Positions 1 through 5,021 of a DNA stretch of 34,414 nt are shown piece by piece. This DNA is from Candidatus Kuenenbacteria bacterium RIFCSPHIGHO2_02_FULL_39_13 (lineage in GTDB: Bacteria; Patescibacteriota; Patescibacteriia; UBA2196; GWA2-42-15): contig MFMW01000014.1 of the NCBI GenBank assembly GCA_001783595.1, positions 1-34,414 of the forward strand, given 5' to 3'. The notes below the pieces were generated by a model. The model did no database searches, had not been told where the DNA came from, and saw nothing but the letters and a program-made list of their open reading frames with translations. Numbering within the stretch: the first letter of the stretch is position 1; each line of letters begins with the position of its first letter. A program made the position numbers and the translations under genes.

Positions 1-2
1 AA

Positions 3-179
3 TTGCGGGTGGATTTTGGCCATCAAAGGCACAGAATTTTCTATTTTGCGTTTATCAAAAAGACAATTGTTTTACTTCACGCTTTTTTGAAAAAAACCGA
101 CAAAACACCATCAGCGGAAATTAAAAAAGCCGAGAATAATTATTTTGATGCCATCAATAATCAAAAATTATATGAATAA
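3..179 (+). CDS. HigB/Gp49-like toxin, C-terminal part (cut by window start)
   Basis: The reading frame is open from the first bases to a TAA and encodes about 58 residues. They read like the end of the RelE-superfamily HigB/Gp49 toxins: an RHRIFYF strand, then IVLLHAFLKKTDKTP, then a helix rich in Glu, Lys and Ala. Known members of this family are small ribosome-dependent or ribosome-associated mRNA endonucleases. The N-terminus lies outside the window, so completeness cannot be judged. The stop overlaps the proposed ATG of the following XRE antitoxin by 8 bp, giving the toxin-first order typical of higBA and suggesting translational coupling. It is not in the supplied ORF track because no start codon falls inside the window. 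Family assignment is by motif reading. Confidence 0.75.
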   Translation: MRVDFGHQRHRIFYFAFIKKTIVLLHAFLKKTDKTPSAEIKKAENNYFDAINNQKLYE

Positions 180-483
180 AAAAAAGATAATCAAAAAAGA
201 GAAAAAAGCCATTGACTTTCAGACATATTTGGCTATGCAGTTGAAAGATGAATCAGTAAAAAAATATTATGATGAATACGGCAAGCAATTGGAAATTGCT
301 TATCAAATATTGCAATTGCGCCAACAACAGAAAATGTCGCAAATGGAATTGGCGCGCCGTTTGAAAACCAAACAAAGCAATGTGGCGCGCATGGAAGCGG
401 GACAGCAAAATTTTACCACTGACACTTTGCAAAAAGTAGCGGGTATTTTTAACCGTCAATTGAAGGTGGAATTTGTAAAGTAA
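172..483 (+). CDS. XRE-family antitoxin (HigA-like)
   Basis: This is a protein of about 103 residues. The C-terminal half is a helix-turn-helix of the Cro/CI type (MSQMELARRL then KQSNVARMEAG). The N-terminal half is basic, then helical. Known HigA-type antitoxins bind and neutralise the HigB toxin and repress the shared promoter. The ORF track begins at a TTG at 145. I prefer the ATG at 172 because it overlaps the toxin stop, the usual coupling in toxin-first modules, and because the extra nine residues lie inside toxin coding sequence. No clear Shine-Dalgarno sequence precedes it, consistent with coupling. The module's promoter must lie upstream of the window. Confidence 0.82.
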   Translation: MNKKKIIKKEKKAIDFQTYLAMQLKDESVKKYYDEYGKQLEIAYQILQLRQQQKMSQMELARRLKTKQSNVARMEAGQQNFTTDTLQKVAGIFNRQLKVEFVK

Positions 484-519
484 ATTTGTTATTTTTGTAA
501 TCTTTACGTCAAACAATAA

Positions 520-561
520 CAGCGCAGCAAGGGGCTGCCAGCTGGCAGAAGGCCTTTTTTT
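520..561 (+). repeat. Dispersed intergenic repeat, copy 1 (core only)
   Basis: The core reads CAGC..CGCAAGGGGCTGCCAGC and continues TGGCAGAAGGCC plus a T-run. It contains a perfect 14-bp palindrome CTGCCAGCTGGCAG at 535-548. The same core recurs at 1491-1531 and, diverged, at 2130-2166. Each copy lies downstream of one ORF and upstream of the next. The hairpin followed by a T-run could act as a terminator for higBA. This copy lacks the flanking homology that copies 2 and 3 share. Confidence 0.8.
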
Positions 562-563
562 GA

Positions 564-592
564 TTGAAATGAAAGCGAAGTCGCGGTATGTT
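564..592 (+). promoter_or_regulatory. Possible promoter of the DUF3800 gene
   Basis: TTGAAA, a 17-nt spacer, then TATGTT, starting directly after the repeat's T-run. Transcription would begin near 599 and give a leader of about 25 nt that includes an AAGGAA ribosome-binding sequence before the ATG at 624. The match to the sigma70 consensus is moderate. Confidence 0.4.
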
Positions 593-623
593 ATAAGCGC
601 AAATAAATTAAAGGAATAAATAT

Positions 624-1367
624 ATGAAAGATTATAAAGTTTTAGCATTAGACGAAACCGGTAAAGCTAGTTTCAACCACCCATCTAAAAATTTTGTTTT
701 GTCAGGATTGATTTTGCCGGAAAAATTTCATACAAAGCTTGATAATCAAATTCGTAAATTAAAGAAAAAATATTTTGATGATGAGGATAGCGTGCTTCAT
801 TGCAGGGATATGATACGCAAAAAAGGTCCGTTTGCAAGTTTGAATGAGAGTGTTGCTAAAGAAGTAAATTTTTGGGCGGAAATAATTGGAATTATAAATA
901 ATGAAAAATTGTCCATAGCTTTTGTAATAGCAGATAAAAATAAAGCTAAAAAATTGGGGTGGGATGATATTGCAATATTAAAACGGACTTACAATAAAAT
1001 GTTAGAGGAATTTACTAAAAAACATTTAATTAATAACAAAGGAAAGATTTTAGTAGAGTCTGACCAGTATCAAGATAAATATTTAATAGGAGCGCACAAT
1101 AGATTACAATCTTTAGGTGTTCCATCTGAAGGAATCGCTGGTTCTGATTATAGAAATAAAGTTACCTCATTAAGTTTAGTAAATAAATTAAATTTTGATG
1201 TTGAAATTCAAATAGCGGATAGTTTAGCGGTTATGGCAGATTTGGTTTATGCCATAAAAATAAATAGTATTAAAAAACCCACAAAAGTGCAATCAATGAT
1301 GATTAGACTTGTAGATAGAAAAATGAAGGATAAAAATAATCCAGGAATTTTTGAAATTTTAGCGTAA
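624..1367 (+). CDS. DUF3800 domain protein
   Basis: A protein of 247 residues. It opens with a strand ending in the acidic motif LALDETG (D10, E11), typical of DUF3800, and has a late QIADSLA motif that matches the family's conserved C-terminal QxAD signature. The acidic residues suggest an RNase H-like metal-binding fold, but no biochemical activity is established for most members. These proteins are often found near phages, mobile elements and defence genes; here the neighbours are two toxin genes. An AAGGAA Shine-Dalgarno sequence lies 8-13 nt before the ATG, unlike the leaderless genes elsewhere in the window. A weak imperfect hairpin ending in TTTTC follows the stop. The assignment is secure at domain level; the function is not known. 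Confidence 0.8.
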   Translation: MKDYKVLALDETGKASFNHPSKNFVLSGLILPEKFHTKLDNQIRKLKKKYFDDEDSVLHCRDMIRKKGPFASLNESVAKEVNFWAEIIGIINNEKLSIAFVIADKNKAKKLGWDDIAILKRTYNKMLEEFTKKHLINNKGKILVESDQYQDKYLIGAHNRLQSLGVPSEGIAGSDYRNKVTSLSLVNKLNFDVEIQIADSLAVMADLVYAIKINSIKKPTKVQSMMIRLVDRKMKDKNNPGIFEILA

Positions 1368-1455
1368 ATAAAAAAGCCGATCATGGCTAACCGCACATAT
1401 ACCGACTTTTCATATGTTTATGATAGCACGCATGCAACAAATGCGTCAATAGTTA

Positions 1456-1578
1456 GTTATGCACAAGGGTTTTAATAAGCCAAAAAGCGGCAGCACCGCA
1501 AGGGGCTGCCAGCTGGCAGAAGGCCTTTTTTGATGGGAATAGTTGATTTTTTAAGGGAAAAGAGCATAATGAAAGTAA
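1456..1578 (+). repeat. Dispersed intergenic repeat, copy 2 (full 123 bp)
   Basis: Aligns without gaps over 123 bp to 2095-2217, with roughly 80% or more identical positions by eye. From left to right it holds TTATGCACA (a TTATNCACA DnaA-box match at 1457-1465), a conserved TTTAATAAGCCAAAAA block, the 14-bp palindrome CTGCCAGCTGGCAG at 1506-1519 with a T-run, then TTGATT-N16-CATAAT and GAAAGTAA. Similarity stops just past the -10 box. It lies between the DUF3800 gene and the PemK-like toxin gene. Confidence 0.85.
1543..1570 (+). promoter_or_regulatory. Promoter carried by repeat copy 2, facing the PemK-like gene
   Basis: TTGATT, a 16-nt spacer, then CATAAT. The two boxes are the same as those of the proposed valS promoter. 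Transcription would start near 1577, about 20 nt before the toxin ATG. The same sequence is preserved in repeat copy 3. Confidence 0.6.
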
Positions 1579-1597
1579 GGGTAATAATAAAACCATT

Positions 1598-1996
1598 ATG
1601 ATTGATTTAATAACATTTGATCATTGGAATGAGGTCAAGAAGAAATTACACCAAAAAGAAAAAGAGGTGGAATTTTTTAAAGAAAGACAAATTTGGTGGT
1701 GTTCCATTGGACAAAATTTAGGTTCAGAAAGTTATGGCAAGGGTGCTACTTTTTCTCGTCCGGTTTTGATTTTTAAAAAACTTTCTCAGCGGACATTTTT
1801 GGGAATACCTTTGACCAGCAAAACTAAACCGGGTAGTTGGTATGTAACTATTAGACACAGAAGTAGAGAAATTACCGCTCTTTTAAACCAAATCCGCATA
1901 TACGATAAAAAGCGGCTGGCTAACCGCTTTGGAGAAATTGATGATGAGGATTTTCGCCGCATTAAAGCCGGTTTCTCGGCTTTTTATTGTTCTTAA
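1598..1996 (+). CDS. PemK/MazF-family toxin-like protein
   Basis: A protein of 132 residues. After a short helical, Lys/Glu-rich N-terminus it shows the PemK/MazF core: RQIWWCSIGQNLGSE, then FSRPVLIFKKL, IPLTSK, and a late strand LLNQIRIYDKKRL. Known MazF-like proteins are sequence-specific RNases paired with a small antitoxin. No antitoxin ORF is visible directly upstream or downstream. It may therefore be an orphan, use an unlinked antitoxin, or serve another role. The ATG at 1598 follows the repeat-borne promoter by about 28 nt. Its neighbours (XRE antitoxin, DUF3800, repeats) mark an accessory cassette region. Confidence 0.8.
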   Translation: MIDLITFDHWNEVKKKLHQKEKEVEFFKERQIWWCSIGQNLGSESYGKGATFSRPVLIFKKLSQRTFLGIPLTSKTKPGSWYVTIRHRSREITALLNQIRIYDKKRLANRFGEIDDEDFRRIKAGFSAFYCS

Positions 1997-2094
1997 TAAA
2001 AATATTCACCTCGCCTTTTTAAGGACGAGGATCGATGGGATAATCCCAAAAGTAATTTTATTGTAGCATGTCCGATGACATTTTGTCAAATTGA

Positions 2095-2217
2095 GTTATC
2101 CACAAAGGATTTAATAAGCCAAAAATTGACAGCGCCGCCAGGGGTTGCCAGCTGACGGAAGGCCGTTTTTGGTTGAAAAGCTTGATTTTTTAAGGGAAAA
2201 GAGCATAATGAAAGTAA
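2095..2217 (+). repeat. Dispersed intergenic repeat, copy 3 (full 123 bp)
   Basis: Gap-free homologue of 1456-1578. It begins with TTATCCACA, a perfect DnaA-box 9-mer (2096-2104). Its palindrome is degraded (TTGCCAGCTGACGG) and its T-run is interrupted. The right end, TTGATTTTTTAAGGGAAAAG through GAGCATAATGAAAGTAA, is identical to copy 2. Confidence 0.85.
2182..2209 (+). promoter_or_regulatory. Promoter carried by repeat copy 3
   Basis: TTGATT, a 16-nt spacer and CATAAT, identical to copy 2 including the spacer. It faces the zinc-ribbon / membrane protein / protease genes, but the first ORF is more than 100 nt away and has a closer TATAAT at 2299-2304. It may be only a remnant here. Confidence 0.45.
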
Positions 2218-2321
2218 AAGAGAAATGGGCGAGAATGTTTAAGATAAATTATAAATAAAGAAGTAATGGTGCATGGATATCTATTATATATACTTAACTA
2301 TAATCTCAAACACAAAACGCT

Positions 2322-2501
2322 ATGAGAGAAACATCAAAAGCCCAATGCCCGAATCCCGAATGTAATAGTTTAAATGTGATAGATACTTATGATAAAATGG
2401 GTGCTCCACAAAATTTAGAAAAAAATGGTCAGTTTCCTAAAGCAAATATACCAATATTCAAATGTAATGATTGCGGGGAGAGATTTCTTTTGTTAAAGTA
2501 A
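2322..2501 (+). CDS. Small zinc-ribbon protein (59 aa)
   Basis: An ORF too short for the supplied track. It encodes 59 residues with two cysteine pairs, CPNPEC (C9, C14) near the start and FKCNDCGERF near the end, the arrangement of a zinc ribbon. The first pair has four residues between the cysteines and the second has two. No specific family is recognised. A TATAAT at 2299-2304 places transcription start about 10 nt before the ATG, so the leader would be very short. It is followed after 18 nt by another small protein with a CEYC motif and then by a secreted protease, so the three may form an operon. Plausible functions include nucleic-acid or protein binding; none can be chosen from sequence alone. 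Confidence 0.6.
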   Translation: MRETSKAQCPNPECNSLNVIDTYDKMGAPQNLEKNGQFPKANIPIFKCNDCGERFLLLK

Positions 2502-2519
2502 AAATTTTAATTAAGTCCG

Positions 2520-2819
2520 ATGATACCAAATTTTATGCAACAAAAAGAATGCAGGGAATCGCCAATGGGAAAACATAGATTTGTCAGTCATACACCATTA
2601 AGAATTCAATCGGATATAGGAATGATTGAAGGCACAAAAATATGTGAATACTGCAAAAAAGAAATATCAGAATCTCAATACATAAAGATTCAAAATAGTA
2701 TCACCGAAAAAAGGTATCAAAAAATCCATATCGTTATAATGATTTTAACAATCGTAGTAACAATATTGATAGCCATATCTCCTTATTTGGTGAGGGTAAT
2801 TAAAAAAATTATTATATGA
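2520..2819 (+). CDS. Small membrane protein with CxxC motif
   Basis: Up to 99 residues. The middle carries a CEYCKKEI motif that could be half of a zinc site. The C-terminus has one strong hydrophobic segment of about 23 residues (IHIVIMILTIVVTILIAISP) followed by a basic tail, so it is probably anchored with its N-terminus in the cytoplasm. The ATG at 2520 has no ribosome-binding sequence. An alternative ATG at 2565 (residue 16, MGKHRF) has AGGGA just upstream and may be the real start. The stop overlaps the protease start by 4 bp (ATGA), indicating coupled translation and a possible functional link to the protease. No family is recognised. Confidence 0.6.
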   Translation: MIPNFMQQKECRESPMGKHRFVSHTPLRIQSDIGMIEGTKICEYCKKEISESQYIKIQNSITEKRYQKIHIVIMILTIVVTILIAISPYLVRVIKKIII

Positions 2820-4450
2820 AAAAACAACTTACAATTTTTCTAATTATTGTTTTTGTTTTCGGGTTAATCCCAATCAATAGCACGCAAGCTATAAGCCAAA
2901 GCCAGATTGATGCTGAAGTGCAAATTGTTTGCACGGACGGAGTTGGTAATTGGTTCAGTGGATCGGGAACGATAATTGATCCGAAGGGAATTATTTTGAC
3001 CAACAGGCACGTGGCGGAAGATGCTTATCAAGATATTTGTTTTATCGGTTTTGTCAGATCAATTAGTCAAGAGCCGGATTTTGGCACACAAGGAAATTAT
3101 AATTTAGCTGAAGTAAAATATAAAACGACAACTTCTGATATGGATGCCGCTATTCTCTATTTGGATAATCCCAATAATGTTTCTTACTCTTATGTTGATA
3201 TTTGGGGCTCAAATTCAGACACTTTGAAATTTGGCGATAAGGTTGAAGTGATCGGCTTTCCCAGTATTGGCGGTTCCACTATCACTTATACTTCGGGTGA
3301 TTTTAGCGGATTCGGGAGCAGTTCAGACGGGACACTGAATTACATTAAAACAACTGCCCCATTAGAACACGGCAACTCCGGTGGTGCTTCATATAATTCT
3401 AGTGGCCAGTTTATTGGTATCCCGACTATGGTTGTATCAGGATCATTGAATTCTTTAAGTTATGTTCTTTCTGTCAATAGTATTAAAAGCTGGTTATCTG
3501 GAATTTTGGGGAATAGTTATCAGCGGGAGATTATAGAGCAAAAACCTATCATAGAAAATTCGACGGTTAATATTCAAGACGATATTACTCCACCAAAAAT
3601 TGAAAATGCCCCAAGGGATGCGTTTTGGTATAAAGCCTTTAATGAGGAAGGTGGTTTAATAGATGGCGAATTTGCAGGTGAAAATAATCCTTTGTATGAT
3701 CTTTATGCAAGTAACGATTATAGAAAAATACAAATTACTATGGGCAAAGATCGTTTTCAATGGTCAATGGATAGTATGGATCAAGAGAGCGGTCTTTACA
3801 GTGTTTACTATTCTTTTTCAAATAAATTATCTGAGTTAAGTAGCAAGGCAGAGTCTGAATATATTATTAAATATTTACCTCATCCAAATTATAAAAATTT
3901 TCCTATAGATGAATGGCTGGCAGAACTAACACCCATAATTACCTTGCCTAATACTAAAGACCAGTATTATATCAGTATAAGATTTAAAGACAATGCTGGT
4001 AATATTTCTGAAAGATATATTTTAACTTATTTATATGGGAAAGAAGAAGAGATTGTTGTTGACAATGAATTGGCTAATAGATTAAGGGGTAAACTCCTTC
4101 TTCAGGTTGAAGATCGCGGCAGGATTTGGTATGTTAATCCAGATGACGCTCAAAAGCATGAGGTGACCTTTGCCAATGCCTTGCCTTTATTTCAAAAATT
4201 CGCCCTAGGTATTACGAATAAGGATTTAAATAATATTCCGCTTAATAATGAAAATAAGGCATCATCAATCGGCAACCGGCTGAAAGGAAAATTATTATTG
4301 CAAGTTGAAGACAAGGGACGGATTTGGTATGTGGATTTTGACGGCAAGAAATGGGAAGTCACTTGGAATAACTTACTTGACTTATTTAGAAAATTATCAT
4401 TAGGTATTACAAATATGGATCTTAATAAAATTCAAACTGGCAACCTATAA
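2816..4450 (+). CDS. Secreted trypsin-like serine protease with two C-terminal WYV modules
   Basis: A protein of 544 residues. Residues 1-25 form a signal peptide ending in TQA. Residues about 30-230 are a trypsin/HtrA-like protease domain with a complete triad: H65 in LTNRHVAE, D110 in SDMDAAIL, S188 in HGNSGG. No PDZ domain is visible. A middle region (about 255-410) begins DDITPPKIENAP and looks like a beta-rich surface domain. The C-terminus has two copies of a module of about 60 residues (GKLLLQVED.GRIWYV ... LGITN.DLN.I), a repeat type I associate with Patescibacteria secreted proteins; it may bind envelope or surface material. The ATGA overlap couples it to the preceding membrane protein. 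A strong terminator follows. Substrate unknown. Confidence 0.88.
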   Translation: MKKQLTIFLIIVFVFGLIPINSTQAISQSQIDAEVQIVCTDGVGNWFSGSGTIIDPKGIILTNRHVAEDAYQDICFIGFVRSISQEPDFGTQGNYNLAEVKYKTTTSDMDAAILYLDNPNNVSYSYVDIWGSNSDTLKFGDKVEVIGFPSIGGSTITYTSGDFSGFGSSSDGTLNYIKTTAPLEHGNSGGASYNSSGQFIGIPTMVVSGSLNSLSYVLSVNSIKSWLSGILGNSYQREIIEQKPIIENSTVNIQDDITPPKIENAPRDAFWYKAFNEEGGLIDGEFAGENNPLYDLYASNDYRKIQITMGKDRFQWSMDSMDQESGLYSVYYSFSNKLSELSSKAESEYIIKYLPHPNYKNFPIDEWLAELTPIITLPNTKDQYYISIRFKDNAGNISERYILTYLYGKEEEIVVDNELANRLRGKLLLQVEDRGRIWYVNPDDAQKHEVTFANALPLFQKFALGITNKDLNNIPLNNENKASSIGNRLKGKLLLQVEDKGRIWYVDFDGKKWEVTWNNLLDLFRKLSLGITNMDLNKIQTGNL

Positions 4451-4472
4451 GGTTTAGGATTTATTTTTCAAG

Positions 4473-4503
4473 CCCCGGCCCAGATTCTTGAGCCGGGGGT
4501 TTC
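4473..4503 (+). terminator. Rho-independent terminator after the protease gene
   Basis: Stem CCCCGGC/GCCGGGG around a 12-nt loop, followed by GTTTCATTT. It lies 22 nt past the protease stop. Confidence 0.8.
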
Positions 4504-4516
4504 ATTTGATAAAAAA

Positions 4517-4562
4517 TTGACAACTTTAAAAAATTGACAACTTTAAAAAATTGACATATAAT
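4517..4562 (+). promoter_or_regulatory. Consensus sigma70 promoter built from a 17-bp tandem repeat
   Basis: TTGACA occurs at 4517, 4534 and 4551, spaced exactly 17 bp apart within the unit TTGACAACTTTAAAAAA. The second TTGACA (4534-4539) lies 17 nt before TATAAT (4557-4562), giving a perfect consensus promoter. The -10 box ends 7 nt before the ATG of the retropepsin-like gene, so the mRNA should be leaderless. Confidence 0.85.
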
Positions 4563-4569
4563 ATTTAAT

Positions 4570-4938
4570 ATGGGAATGACTTACATACAACTAAAAGTAG
4601 CTAATCCTAAATTGGCTAGAAAATCTGTTAGCCAAAGATTTTTGGTTGATTCAGGAGCGATTTATACTGTGGCGCCAAATAGTATCTTAAAACGACTGGG
4701 TATTAAGCCTCATTCTAAAAGAGTCTTTACTTTAGCCAACGGAGAAACGGCTGAACGTCAGGTTGGAGATGCTTTATTCGCCTACCGTGGACAAATGGCA
4801 GCTTCGCCTGTTGTTTTTGGCGAGAAAAATGATAGTAATTTACTGGGCACAGTTACATTAGAATCCATGGGTTTTATTTTAGACCCCTTACAAAGAGAGT
4901 TAAAAACTTTACCGATGAATTTGGTGGCCTTTCGATAA
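4570..4938 (+). CDS. Retropepsin-like (clan AA) aspartic protease
   Basis: A protein of 122 residues with the aspartic protease signature FLVDSGAIYTVAP near residue 27, where D27 of DSGA would be the catalytic residue of a homodimer. The later LLGTVTLESMGFILDP matches the second conserved block (LLG...LE..G..LDP) of small bacterial retropepsin-like proteins. The size fits a single-domain subunit. No signal peptide or membrane segment is seen, so it is probably cytoplasmic. It has its own consensus promoter, appears leaderless, and is closed by its own terminator, making it a monocistronic unit between the secreted protease and valS. Physiological substrate unknown. Confidence 0.82.
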   Translation: MGMTYIQLKVANPKLARKSVSQRFLVDSGAIYTVAPNSILKRLGIKPHSKRVFTLANGETAERQVGDALFAYRGQMAASPVVFGEKNDSNLLGTVTLESMGFILDPLQRELKTLPMNLVAFR

Positions 4939-4955
4939 GCATAATAATTTAATTT

Positions 4956-4981
4956 CCCTCCGATGTACATCGGAGGGTTTT
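4956..4981 (+). terminator. Palindromic terminator after the retropepsin-like gene
   Basis: Perfect 22-bp palindrome CCCTCCGATGTACATCGGAGGG followed by TTTT. The T-run leads into the valS promoter at 4986. Confidence 0.8.
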
Positions 4982-4985
4982 AAAT

Positions 4986-5014
4986 TTGATTTTTTCTTTT
5001 AATCTTGGCATAAT
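4986..5014 (+). promoter_or_regulatory. valS promoter (leaderless)
   Basis: TTGATT, a 17-nt spacer, CATAAT. The -10 box ends 7 nt before the ATG at 5022. The TTG that the ORF track uses as a start codon (4986) is in fact the first half of the -35 box. Confidence 0.75.
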
Positions 5015-5021
5015 AGAAGAT

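Larger units (their letters stand above)
1997..2321 (+). other. Gene-free stretch holding hairpins and repeat copy 3
   Basis: A stretch of 325 bp with no convincing gene. It contains a hairpin with CCTCG/CGAGG arms at 2009-2030, a short GGGATAATCCC stem just after, repeat copy 3 (2095-2217), and a TATAAT at 2299-2304 just before the zinc-ribbon ORF. A 16-codon ORF starting MKVKEKW at 2208 overlaps the repeat's -10 box and is probably not translated. Confidence 0.6.

Noticed and set aside
253-648. Minus-strand 131-residue ORF opposite the antitoxin
   Set aside because: Shadow of the antitoxin gene and of repeat copy 1; no family features.
2009-2030. Terminator after the PemK-like gene
   Set aside because: The CCTCG/CGAGG hairpin has no T-run on the coding side, so termination is not supported.
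1456-2217. Replication origin suggested by two DnaA-box 9-mers
   Set aside because: Both boxes are parts of duplicated repeats; there is no cluster, no dnaA/dnaN and no AT-rich unwinding region.
520-2217. CRISPR array
   Set aside because: The repeats are few, long, diverged and separated by genes; no short regular spacers or cas genes.
2208-2258. 16-codon ORF MKVKEKW... and the matching 10-codon ORF at 1568
   Set aside because: Both ATGs overlap the -10 box of the repeat-borne promoter, so they would lie upstream of the transcript start.
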